Positions 1-7,275 of a stretch of 24,633 nucleotides of DNA are shown here, piece after piece. A program made the position numbers and the translations under genes. Source of the DNA: Darwinibacter acetoxidans_A. GTDB taxonomy: Bacteria; Bacillota; Limnochordia; Darwinibacteriales; Darwinibacteriaceae. The stretch spans positions 1 to 24,633 of the forward strand of contig JBHGWS010000137.1 in NCBI GenBank assembly GCA_041936745.1. Direction: 5' to 3'. The notes below the pieces were generated by a model that ran no database searches, was not told where the DNA came from, and saw only the letters and a program-made list of their open reading frames with translations. Within the stretch, counting starts at the first letter, position 1. Each line of letters starts with the position of its first letter.

Positions 1-1847
1 ATGGCGATAATTTAATTTTCAATGAGGTCACCGCCAACGTTGGCCCCTCTGATAAAATAGGTTTAGTGGGGGCCAACGGGGTGGGGAAAACCACTCTTCT
101 GAAAGTTTTGGCCGGAGAGGAAGATGCCAGCCGAGGCCAAATAAACCACGGTAAAAACTATACTGTGGGCCGCCTCACGCAGACACTGGAGGCTCAAGGC
201 AAAACTTTACAAAATTATCTGGCGGAACCTTTCCGCGGGCAGATTAAGCTGGCGGCAAGGCTGCGCAGCCTGGAACATAAGCTGGCGGCTTTGCAACCGG
301 GAGCTGCTTTGGAAAAAACAATGGATGAATACGCCAGGGCCCAACTGCATTTTGAACACGGCGGCGGCTGGGACTATTTGGTGGCGATCAGTTCGGTTGC
401 CAGCGGGTTGGGTTTTTCCGAAGAGGATCTAAACCGCAGTGTCGATAGTTTCAGCGGCGGGGAGCGGATGCGCGTTAATTTGGCCCGCCTGCTTCTTTCC
501 CGCCCTTCGCTTCTGCTTTTAGATGAGCCGACGAATCATTTGGATGTGGCGGGGATCCAGTGGCTGGAAGGTTTTTTAAACAGCAGAAAGCAGGCTTTCA
601 TTATTGTCTCCCACGACCGCTATTTTTTGGACAAGACTGTCACCCGCATTTGGGAACTTCACAACCAACGCCTTTACCAATACCGCGGCAATTATTCCCA
701 ATACCTTCCCTTAAGAATTCAGCGACAGGCCCAGTTAGAAGAGAGCCAGCAAAGACAGGAACAAGAAAAAGAACGACTGGAGGCTTTTGTCCGGAAATTT
801 AGGGCCGGTACCAGGGCCCGCCAGGCGAAAAGCGCCGCTAAGCGGTTAGAGCGGATGGAAGATGTGGAACTTTTCGAGGCCGATCCCACTCTGGCTTTTC
901 GCTTTGAAGCCAAGAGGCAGTCAGGTAGGGATGTGGCTTTTTTAAAAGATATCCGCAAGTCCTACAACTCTAACTCCGTTTTAAAAGGCATTACAGCCGA
1001 GATTAAAAGGGGTGATCGGATCGCCTTAATGGGCCCTAACGGCAGCGGTAAAAGCACGCTTTTAAAAATATTGGCCGGCGAATTAACTTATCAAGGAAAT
1101 CTGCGCTGGGGAACCGGCGTAGAGCCCGCTTATTTTTCTCAAAACATTAGCCTCAACCCAAAAAACGATGTTTTGGGGGAGTTGTACGAGGAACACAGGT
1201 TGGAATTAGGCGTTTTGCGCTCGGTTCTGGCCCGCTTTCTTTTCACTGCTGAAGACGTTTTTAAAAGAACAACTATGTTAAGCGGTGGGGAAAAAAGCCG
1301 TTTGGCTCTGGCCAAACTCCTTTTGCACAGGCCCAATTTTCTGCTTTTGGACGAGCCTACAAACCATCTGGACATCTTCGGCCGGGAAGCTTTGGAAAAC
1401 GCCTTAGCTGATTTCGACGGCACTATTCTTTTTGTCTCACATGACCGCTATTTCATCGATAAAATCGCCCACAAAATTTGGTTTTTGGATGAAGGCAGAA
1501 TAACTGAATTTATCGGCAACTTCAGCCACTTCGAAAAAACGAAAAGCGAGGAAAAAGCTGCGCCGGAAACGCCCAAACCCGGCCCCAAAAGAAGGGCGGG
1601 GGAAACGGCGAAAAAAACAGGGCCTTCGCTTCGGCAGTTGGAGCGGGAGAGAGAACGTCTGGAAGAAGAAATTAATTCTTTAGAAGAACAAAAAGCAAAT
1701 TTAGAGCGCAAGCTGGCCTCCCCCCGCTTATATGAAAGCGAGGCGAAAAGTGTTTCAATCATTCAGGAGTATCGCCGCGTTGAGGCAAAACTTCTAGTTC
1801 AATACGAACTTTGGGAAAACATAGTGGACAGGCTGCAGGAGAGGTGA
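1..1847 (+). CDS. ABC-F family ATP-binding protein, 5' end cut by the window (YdiF/Uup-like)
   Basis: The reading frame is open from the first full codon at base 3, so the true start lies upstream. About 614 residues are visible; a GTG at 66 sits inside the first Walker A and is not a real start. There are two ATPase domains and no membrane segments, the mark of ABC-F proteins that act on the ribosome rather than as transporters. Domain 1 has Walker A GANGVGKTT (69-95), signature SFSGGERMR and Walker B LLLLDEPTNHLD. Domain 2 has GPNGSGKST, LSGGEKSRL and FLLLDEPTNHLD. A charged helical linker rich in Glu, Arg and Gln joins them, the place of the tRNA-contacting linker in known ABC-F factors. 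A C-terminal coiled coil (about the last 65 residues) suggests the YdiF/Uup branch. The likely role is relieving ribosome stalling; resistance cannot be inferred. The dnaD-like gene follows after 4 bases. Confidence 0.93.
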   Translation, partial: GDNLIFNEVTANVGPSDKIGLVGANGVGKTTLLKVLAGEEDASRGQINHGKNYTVGRLTQTLEAQGKTLQNYLAEPFRGQIKLAARLRSLEHKLAALQPGAALEKTMDEYARAQLHFEHGGGWDYLVAISSVASGLGFSEEDLNRSVDSFSGGERMRVNLARLLLSRPSLLLLDEPTNHLDVAGIQWLEGFLNSRKQAFIIVSHDRYFLDKTVTRIWELHNQRLYQYRGNYSQYLPLRIQRQAQLEESQQRQEQEKERLEAFVRKFRAGTRARQAKSAAKRLERMEDVELFEADPTLAFRFEAKRQSGRDVAFLKDIRKSYNSNSVLKGITAEIKRGDRIALMGPNGSGKSTLLKILAGELTYQGNLRWGTGVEPAYFSQNISLNPKNDVLGELYEEHRLELGVLRSVLARFLFTAEDVFKRTTMLSGGEKSRLALAKLLLHRPNFLLLDEPTNHLDIFGREALENALADFDGTILFVSHDRYFIDKIAHKIWFLDEGRITEFIGNFSHFEKTKSEEKAAPETPKPGPKRRAGETAKKTGPSLRQLERERERLEEEINSLEEQKANLERKLASPRLYESEAKSVSIIQEYRRVEAKLLVQYELWENIVDRLQER

Positions 1848-1851
1848 TGTA

Positions 1852-2532
1852 ATGTCTGCGCGGCAGAGCAAGAAGGTCATTTTGCGGGGTTTTGCGGAAC
1901 ACCCTTTGCAAATACCCCGGGAGATCTTTAGGCACCAGGCCGTTTTGGGGCCCGTACCTACCTTAGTTTGGATTAACCTTTTGGCTTTAACGGAGCAGAG
2001 GCGCCCTTTTGCGTTGGAAGAAATTGCTGAGCGAATGGGACTGACACTCCGCCAAGTTAAGCAAGCCCTGGCTTTATTAGCTGACTTTGGCTGGCTGAAC
2101 GATCAGGGTTTGGAAATTCAGTTGACAGTTCCCGAGCCGTCTGCGGCAGAGAGGGAAACCGCGGCGGGCGGTGAAGGTATCTTAAATGAGGAACAGGCTT
2201 CGTTTGAGTGGTTAATCGGTTTCTGCTCGGCGCGGATTCAAGATCCTTCGCCGGAGGAAATGCGCAAGCTGCATTATTGGATGCAGGATAAAGGGCTCAG
2301 CCACGAGGTGATCGCAGTGGCTGTAGAAGAAATGTTTGCACAGGCCTCTCAGCCCAGCTTCCGTTATTTAGAAGGTATTTTGCGCAATTGGCACGGCATG
2401 GGTATCCGCACTTACAATGATCTTTTGGAAAACCCGAATGTGACCCAGGTTTTAGCCCCCATAGCCGCCCAAAAAGAGTGCAGCCCCGCCGAAAAACGTT
2501 GGAGGGAAGTGTTTCCAGATGAGTTTGACTGA
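1852..2532 (+). CDS. dnaD: DnaD-type replication initiation/primosome protein
   Basis: This 226-residue protein is close to the 232 residues of B. subtilis DnaD. The first 90 or so residues look like a winged helix (LEEIAERMGLTLRQVKQAL followed by a turn and a strand). Residues about 115-190 form a DnaD-like domain ending in the family's hallmark Y-x3-I-x3-W helix, here FRYLEGILRNWHGMGIRT. DnaD acts with DnaB and DnaI of Bacillus to remodel DNA and load the replicative helicase at origins and stalled forks. The ATG at 1852 follows GAGGTGAT, a near-perfect ribosome binding site lying over the end of the ABC-F gene. Its last 14 bases overlap the start of a DnaB-family helicase gene, so the two are probably translated together. 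That pairing supports a role in helicase loading. DnaD-domain paralogues exist, so the gene symbol is less certain than the family. Confidence 0.85.
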   Translation: MSARQSKKVILRGFAEHPLQIPREIFRHQAVLGPVPTLVWINLLALTEQRRPFALEEIAERMGLTLRQVKQALALLADFGWLNDQGLEIQLTVPEPSAAERETAAGGEGILNEEQASFEWLIGFCSARIQDPSPEEMRKLHYWMQDKGLSHEVIAVAVEEMFAQASQPSFRYLEGILRNWHGMGIRTYNDLLENPNVTQVLAPIAAQKECSPAEKRWREVFPDEFD

Positions 2533-3895
2533 ACAGACGATAACGGACGCCCCCTTGGATCTTAATGCAGAAAGGCAAATTTTGGGAATCCTGATTAAAT
2601 ATCCCGGGCAGGTCGATCGGATCATCGACCGTTTACGCCCTTCCCATTTTTATGATTTAGCTAACCGCCGCATTTATGAAATCATCATGGATCTTTATAA
2701 TAAGGGGGGGAGGGTGTCCTACACCCAAATTTATAACCGCCTGCGCAGTGATTCGGTGACGGATTCACCGACGGAGCTGTTAATACCCCTGACGGAATCT
2801 TTTGTGGCATTAAGCGAATTGGAACCCAGTATAAACGTCCTCTTGCATAAAGAAGGGGTGCGCCGTTTGGTAAAAGCGGCAGATACAATTAAAGCCCTTG
2901 CCTTAGACCCGGGGGCTGACGATTTGGCGGAACTGCAGGCCCGGGCGCAGGAATTAATCTTTGCCGCCACCCAAAGGGAAGGCTCTTTGGACGATGACGC
3001 CAAAAGCCTTTTAGAAGTTTTGAATAAGTGCTATTTAAACTTATTGAAAAGGCGGGAGGGATTAGACGGCTCTTACGGCCTTTCCGTACTTTACCCTTCC
3101 ATTGACGGCATGACCACCGGCTTTAAAAACAAGGATCTGATCATCTTAGCGGCCAGGCCCAGTATGGGTAAGACCGCGCTTGCTTTAAACATGGCGGTCA
3201 ATGTGGCGAAGCGGGAAATCCCCGTGCTCATTTTCAGCTTGGAAATGGATGATGAGCAGATTGGCGATCGCCTAGTCTTAGGCGAATTATTCAGCCATAA
3301 AGGCGAGGAAGGTTTCGCCGTCACTTCGCATGAATACCAGACGAGGTTGAGCGATGAACAGTTCCGCGTGACCCAAAAAGTGTTTAATAAACTCTATCCC
3401 CTGCCCATTTCCATCGTGGATAAGAGGGGTTTAACCGTCCCGGAGATTAAGGCCAAGGCCCGCAAGGTTAAAGCGGAACAGCCGGATTTGGGACTTTTGA
3501 TTATTGACTACCTGCAGTTAATCAAGCCGCCTAGTGAAAGCAACAGGAGCTGGACCTTGATCGTGGGCGAGATGGTCAGAGAACTGCGCGATCTTGCGGG
3601 GGAGTTGGATGTGCCCGTGATGCTTCTTTCCCAGCTGAATCGGGGTGTGGAAAGCAGGGAGAATAAAAGGCCCATGCTTTCCGATCTCAGGGATTCAGGA
3701 AACATCGAAGAATTTGCCGACGTAGTCATGTTCTTATACCGCGATGACTACTATTACCCCGATTTGGCGCAGGAAAAAGGCACGGAAGGTTTGGTGGAAG
3801 TAATCTTTGCCAAGCAGCGCAAAGGCCCCACCGGCGCAGTCCAGCTGCGGTTTATCAAAGAGTACACGCGCTTTATCGATGAATACGTGGATTAA
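2519..3895 (+). CDS. dnaB: DnaB-family replicative DNA helicase
   Basis: This 458-residue protein is the usual length for bacterial DnaB (called DnaC in B. subtilis). The N-terminal helical domain begins with the family's AERQILGILI (about residues 18-26). The RecA-like motor domain has Walker A ARPSMGKTA (212-220), the SLEM element (240-243), Walker B LLIIDYLQL (326-334), and the C-terminal block with SQLNRGVESR and KRPMLSDLRDSGNIEEFAD (371-401). It should form a ring hexamer that unwinds DNA ahead of the fork. The ATG at 2519 lies inside the dnaD-like gene, with GGAGGG 12 bases upstream. In B. subtilis the main helicase gene lies beside rplI and purA instead, so this may be either the sole replicative helicase moved next to its loader or a second copy. 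The region between SLEM and Walker B is rather divergent. All ATPase residues I can recognise are present. Confidence 0.9.
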   Translation: MSLTEQTITDAPLDLNAERQILGILIKYPGQVDRIIDRLRPSHFYDLANRRIYEIIMDLYNKGGRVSYTQIYNRLRSDSVTDSPTELLIPLTESFVALSELEPSINVLLHKEGVRRLVKAADTIKALALDPGADDLAELQARAQELIFAATQREGSLDDDAKSLLEVLNKCYLNLLKRREGLDGSYGLSVLYPSIDGMTTGFKNKDLIILAARPSMGKTALALNMAVNVAKREIPVLIFSLEMDDEQIGDRLVLGELFSHKGEEGFAVTSHEYQTRLSDEQFRVTQKVFNKLYPLPISIVDKRGLTVPEIKAKARKVKAEQPDLGLLIIDYLQLIKPPSESNRSWTLIVGEMVRELRDLAGELDVPVMLLSQLNRGVESRENKRPMLSDLRDSGNIEEFADVVMFLYRDDYYYPDLAQEKGTEGLVEVIFAKQRKGPTGAVQLRFIKEYTRFIDEYVD

Positions 3896-3910
3896 ACGGG
3901 AGTGAAAGCG

Positions 3911-4123
3911 ATGGGCAAACCCTTATTCGAAGATTTAGAACGGGTTAAATTAAACATCTTAAAAACCTGCGAAAAGCTGCTGCAGGAAAACCGTTTGGAA
4001 AAAGACGAGTTCCAAGGCATAGTAGAGTTTTTAGACGGCATTAACGAATACAGCGATCAAGAATTTAAGGCGGAATTAAGCAGACTGAGTAAAGGACTCA
4101 GTGATTTTCTGGACTGGGAGTGA
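3911..4123 (+). CDS. Small helical protein of unknown function
   Basis: I do not recognise this 70-residue protein. It is rich in Glu, Leu and Lys, has no Cys, no signal peptide and no membrane segment, and reads as two or three amphipathic helices with a break near NEYSD. The ATG at 3911 is preferred over an in-frame GTG at 3902 because GGGAGTGA (3898-3905) makes a well-spaced ribosome binding site for the ATG, whereas the GTG lies within that site. It sits 15 bases after the helicase gene and 6 bases before rsmA, so it is probably co-transcribed with both. Coding-like codon use and the tight spacing argue that it is real. Its position next to DnaD/DnaB invites, but does not prove, a replication role. 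Confidence 0.7.
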   Translation: MGKPLFEDLERVKLNILKTCEKLLQENRLEKDEFQGIVEFLDGINEYSDQEFKAELSRLSKGLSDFLDWE

Positions 4124-4129
4124 AGCCGT

Positions 4130-4993
4130 TTGACCCATTACGCTAATCCTTCTTTTGTACAGCGCCTGCTTAGAGAGCACGGTTTTCGCATCAAAAAGAG
4201 CTTGGGGCAGAACTTTTTGATCGATAAGAATATCTTGGAAAAGATTGTTGCGGCGGCGGCTCTCGGTAAGAGAGACTGGGTTTTGGAAATCGGCCCCGGT
4301 TTAGGGGCGTTAACGTCTTTTGCGGCAGAGGCGGCCGAAAGGATAGTGGCCTTGGAGATCGACAGCGGTTTGGTTCGAATTTTGCAAGAAATTTTAGATA
4401 AACCAAACATAGAGATAGTTCAAGGGGATGCTCTCGCTCTGGAGTGGGAGCAGCTGTTAGCCGAAAAAGGCTGGGCGGGCCAACCAGTAAAATTGGTGGC
4501 CAACCTGCCGTACTACCTGACCACGCCTCTGATCATGAAGGCCCTCCAAGGTGAACTGCCCTTTACCTGCTTGGTTGTCATGGTGCAAAAAGAGGTCGCG
4601 GAAAGAATAGTGGCTGCGCCCGGCAGCAAGGATTACGGCGTGTTTTCCCTGGCCGTTCAGTATTTCGCGGAAGCGGAAATTGTGCTGGAAGTACCCCGCA
4701 CGGTTTTTATCCCCGCTCCCGCCGTTGAATCCGCAGTGGTGCATTTAAAACCGCGGCCCCCTTTGGTTGCTGCCAAGCACGAGAAATTGTTCGCGGTGAT
4801 CAGGGCCGCCTTTCAGCAAAGGAGGAAAACCGCCCGTAATGCCTTAACACCTTTAATGAAAGAGTGGGGAATTGATAGGGGGGAACTTGACCGTGCTTTT
4901 GCCCAAGCGGGGGTGGATTCGTCTTTAAGGGGAGAAATGCTGTCTTTGGAAGAGTTCAGTGAGGTAACAAAACAACTATTGAAGGGAGTGTGA
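4130..4993 (+). CDS. rsmA: 16S rRNA (adenine1518/1519-N6)-dimethyltransferase RsmA
   Basis: RsmA (KsgA) places four methyl groups on two adjacent adenines at the 3' end of 16S rRNA, a late checkpoint in 30S assembly. The 287 residues match the family length. Visible motifs are the N-terminal KKSLGQNFLIDKNIL (22-36), the SAM-binding loop VLEIGPGLGALT (51-62), the acidic VALEID that contacts the SAM ribose (73-78), QGDAL (98-102) and the catalytic NLPYY (125-129). A block ending VFIPAPAVESAVVHLKP precedes a helical C-terminal domain. The start is TTG at 4130, with GGGAG at 4116-4120 at good spacing, overlapping the end of the upstream small gene. In many Firmicutes rsmA is followed by yabG and veg; here a YkuK-type gene takes the yabG place. 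Kasugamycin resistance on loss of this enzyme is known for the family. Confidence 0.97.
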   Translation: MTHYANPSFVQRLLREHGFRIKKSLGQNFLIDKNILEKIVAAAALGKRDWVLEIGPGLGALTSFAAEAAERIVALEIDSGLVRILQEILDKPNIEIVQGDALALEWEQLLAEKGWAGQPVKLVANLPYYLTTPLIMKALQGELPFTCLVVMVQKEVAERIVAAPGSKDYGVFSLAVQYFAEAEIVLEVPRTVFIPAPAVESAVVHLKPRPPLVAAKHEKLFAVIRAAFQQRRKTARNALTPLMKEWGIDRGELDRAFAQAGVDSSLRGEMLSLEEFSEVTKQLLKGV

Positions 4994-4998
4994 GCAGC

Positions 4999-5466
4999 GT
5001 GGATTTTGTCAGTCCTACAAAAGGGAAATTGTCTTTTGACGAGGTGTTTGAAGAAATATTGGCCTATACGTCTCGCCACCCTGAGGATAGCTATCGCTTG
5101 ATAGTAGGCACTGATTCTCGTTTTAGGGAGGAAACCTGCTTTGTTACCGCTTTAATCATCCACAGGCAGGGTAAAGGAGGGCGCTTTTTTTACACGCGGA
5201 AATTTGAAACCCATGCCCGATCTCTCAGGCAGAGGATTTTCTATGAAGCATCGTTGAGCTTAAATGTGGCTTCCCAATTTACTGAAAAACTGGTTGCCTC
5301 AGGCCACGATCTCAACATGGAGATCCATTTGGATGTCGGCACTAACGGCGCCACCAGGAGCTTAGTCAAGGAAATAGTCGGCATGGTGAATGGCTCGGGC
5401 TACCCCTGCCGCATCAAGCCCGATTCGTACGGCGCTTCTTCCGTTGCGGATCGCTATACTAAATAA
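4999..5466 (+). CDS. YkuK-type (DUF458) RNase H-fold protein
   Basis: This protein of about 155 residues matches the YkuK/DUF458 family, which is predicted to have an RNase H-like fold but has no settled function. Family features are the start FVSPTKGKLSFDEV, the first strand LIVGTDSRFREET with its acidic residue (about 35-45), the strand MEIHLDVGTNGATRSLVKEI, and the C-terminal KPDSYGASSVADRYTK. GTG at 4999 is chosen because it gives a protein beginning MDFVSPTKG, like relatives as I recall them, with GGGAG about 10 bases upstream. A GTG at 4990 overlapping the rsmA stop is the alternative and would add three residues. The gene overlaps or abuts rsmA and is probably translated from the same message. 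No terminator is visible after it; the veg promoters begin within 35 bases of its stop. Confidence 0.85.
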   Translation: MDFVSPTKGKLSFDEVFEEILAYTSRHPEDSYRLIVGTDSRFREETCFVTALIIHRQGKGGRFFYTRKFETHARSLRQRIFYEASLSLNVASQFTEKLVASGHDLNMEIHLDVGTNGATRSLVKEIVGMVNGSGYPCRIKPDSYGASSVADRYTK

Positions 5467-5499
5467 ATTGGCTTGAACTAAAAAAACGCGAAATTTCCC

Positions 5500-5528
5500 T
5501 TGACACTTGAAAACCTACTTGATAAAAT
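5500..5528 (+). promoter_or_regulatory. Upstream sigma-A promoter of veg (P1)
   Basis: TTGACA at 5500-5505, a 17-base spacer and TAAAAT at 5523-5528. The -10 box is preceded by TGA, giving an extended -10. This is close to an ideal housekeeping promoter. Confidence 0.85.
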
Positions 5529-5539
5529 AATAATTTTAG

Positions 5540-5568
5540 TTGACAAACCACCTTGGTCATGATAAAAT
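5540..5568 (+). promoter_or_regulatory. Downstream sigma-A promoter of veg (P2)
   Basis: TTGACA at 5540-5545, a 17-base spacer and TAAAAT at 5563-5568, again with an extended TGA before the -10. It lies exactly 40 bases after P1 and shares TTGACA and TGATAAAATAA with it. It leaves a leader of roughly 30 bases before the veg start. Confidence 0.85.
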
Positions 5569-5602
5569 AAATCGACAAAATGTTATAAGGGCGGTGACAA
5601 AG

Positions 5603-5881
5603 GTGGCTGAAGAATTGAACACGCTCGAACAAATTAAGTTAGATTTGGAATCCAGTGTAGGGAAACGAGTTAAATTAAGGGCAAATCGCGGCCGCAGAAG
5701 AATTATCGAAGCCGAAGGAGTCATCGAAAACACTTATCCCAAGCTTTTTGTCGTTAAGCTTGACAAGTCTCATTCCATCAGGCGTATGTCTTATACGTAT
5801 GCTGATGTTTTAACTAAAACCGTAGAATTGACAATTGGCGGTTCTGTGATTGGGAGAGCGGAGGCAGCACAGAGCAGCTGA
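5603..5881 (+). CDS. veg: Veg family protein
   Basis: This 92-residue protein aligns along its length with B. subtilis Veg (86 residues): GKRVKLRANRGRRR, the segment ENTYPKLFVVKLD, and SYTYADVLTKTVELT. Veg is a small, very strongly expressed protein of sporulating Firmicutes, linked in B. subtilis to biofilm matrix gene expression and spore germination; its biochemical action is not clear. GTG at 5603 is chosen because AAGGGCGGTGA (5587-5597) is a good ribosome binding site for it and the length then fits the family. Longer in-frame starts would run into promoter P2, so they are not credible. The gene is a single unit, with two strong promoters upstream and a clear terminator right after the stop. 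Confidence 0.93.
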   Translation: MAEELNTLEQIKLDLESSVGKRVKLRANRGRRRIIEAEGVIENTYPKLFVVKLDKSHSIRRMSYTYADVLTKTVELTIGGSVIGRAEAAQSS

Positions 5882-5896
5882 CACATTTTGTACCGA

Positions 5897-5923
5897 AGCA
5901 CCGGAAAACGGTGCTTTTTTTTA
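5897..5923 (+). terminator. Rho-independent terminator of veg
   Basis: AGCACCG (5897-5903) pairs with CGGTGCT (5909-5915) around a GAAAA loop and is followed by an unbroken run of T. It lies 15 bases after the veg stop. Confidence 0.93.
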
Positions 5924-5959
5924 TTGCCCGTCATAGAAATAAAGTGAGGGGGTGGCGGG

Positions 5960-7204
5960 GTGGGTCTTTTCAAACACCGGAGGCTGGGCTGGCGAACCCT
6001 ACGTTTTAAGACGGCCGGCTCGGATGTTGTTAAACTGCAGGAATTTCTCAGACAGCAGGGTTATGATTTGGGGGAAGAAAAAGATTACGGCTATTTAACC
6101 AAAGATGCCGTCCGCCAATTCCAACGGGATCACGGCCTAGTCGCTGATGGCATTGCCGGGCCCCGTTTTTTTGCTTTAATACTGCAAAAAGATTTACCCG
6201 TCAGAAGAAATGTTCACATAGTTCAAGGGGGGGAGACGGCGGCGGAAATTGCCGCATGTTACGGCGTGGGGCTTTCCGCTTTGACAAATCTCACGGAGGG
6301 CGGCAGGGTCTATCCGGGCCAACGCTTAGTCTTTTTTGATCGGGAAGTTTGGGGCATCTTCAAAAGTGCAAAAGCCAATCTGCCTGTTGATTCATTGACA
6401 GGCCTGATCCTTTCGCCTGCCGCGGACGAACTTGTGGACACAAACCTGGCCGCTGTGCGGATGGCTTCTTTGGGCCAAGATGACGGTATCCTGCGCATCC
6501 ATGAAATTTTAGGCGGCAGAAAGCAAAGAAAGCAGGCCGTAAAAGATGCTTTGGGGGAGGCGCGGGGGCTGGCGGGCTTCTATCTGCCCTGGCGCCAAGT
6601 TGCGGCGCCTGATGGCAGGCGTTACTTAAGTTTCTTAAAAGCACTGCGGCGGGCACTGGATCAAAAGATGCTTTTAACAGAGTTGGGCCCGGGGGTCTCG
6701 CCCTGGCGGCTTTGGGGAGGAGTCGACTACAGCCGGGTTAATGACTTGGCCGATCGGGTTGTCCTCAGCCTGCCCATAGATGATGCGCCCGGTTCTATAG
6801 TTGAGCGGAAAAAGGCGGCAGAGTTGTTGGCTTCTCTCCTGCCTCAAATCCACTCTTGGAAGATCCTGCTGAGAGTTCCCGTCTTTGCTGTGGAATGGGA
6901 AGAAGCCGCCGGAAAGGTCAGCTGGCTGAAACTGCCCTACAGCACCGGCTTAAGCAGGGCGTTTCGCTATGGGGCCCGCCTGGAAGAAGATGAAAAAGGC
7001 GGGCTTTTTTACCGCTACCGCCGCCGCGACAGCCGGTTTTACCTCTATCTGCCCCAGTATAATGCCTTGGCAGGCATTTTCGCTTTAGCCAACCTCTATA
7101 ACCTGGCAGGCGTGATCTTAGATGAATTGGGTATGGAAGATCCGAGGATTTGGGCCGCCTTAAAGGACCACTTTCGGGCAGCGAAACTTAAATTCGGGGA
7201 ATAG
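5960..7204 (+). CDS. Peptidoglycan-binding / LysM protein with a degenerate GH18-like domain
   Basis: This 414-residue protein has three parts. Residues about 16-75 are a PG_binding_1 domain (SDVVKLQEFLRQQGY, DAVRQFQRDHGLVADGIAG). Residues about 83-125 are a LysM domain. Residues about 140-400 resemble the GH18 domain of spore cortex enzymes such as YaaH/SleL: RVVLSLPIDDAPG, KILLRVPVFAVEW and the late NLAGVILDELGMEDPRIW fit that fold in order. The catalytic DxxDxDxE stretch should fall near residue 204-212, but the sequence there is GLAGFYLPWR, with Pro and Arg where the Asp and Glu acids are expected. It is therefore probably a wall-binding protein without hydrolase activity. No signal peptide is seen, as is usual for proteins put on the spore from the mother cell. 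GTG at 5960 follows GAGGGGG (5946-5952). A second LysM gene follows 71 bases later. Confidence 0.82.
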   Translation: MGLFKHRRLGWRTLRFKTAGSDVVKLQEFLRQQGYDLGEEKDYGYLTKDAVRQFQRDHGLVADGIAGPRFFALILQKDLPVRRNVHIVQGGETAAEIAACYGVGLSALTNLTEGGRVYPGQRLVFFDREVWGIFKSAKANLPVDSLTGLILSPAADELVDTNLAAVRMASLGQDDGILRIHEILGGRKQRKQAVKDALGEARGLAGFYLPWRQVAAPDGRRYLSFLKALRRALDQKMLLTELGPGVSPWRLWGGVDYSRVNDLADRVVLSLPIDDAPGSIVERKKAAELLASLLPQIHSWKILLRVPVFAVEWEEAAGKVSWLKLPYSTGLSRAFRYGARLEEDEKGGLFYRYRRRDSRFYLYLPQYNALAGIFALANLYNLAGVILDELGMEDPRIWAALKDHFRAAKLKFGE

Positions 7205-7275
7205 ACATGTTTTGCCGCCGCCTTTCATAGATATTAAGGAAAGATCAAAGGCTTTGGCCAAAAAGGGGGAGAGAG

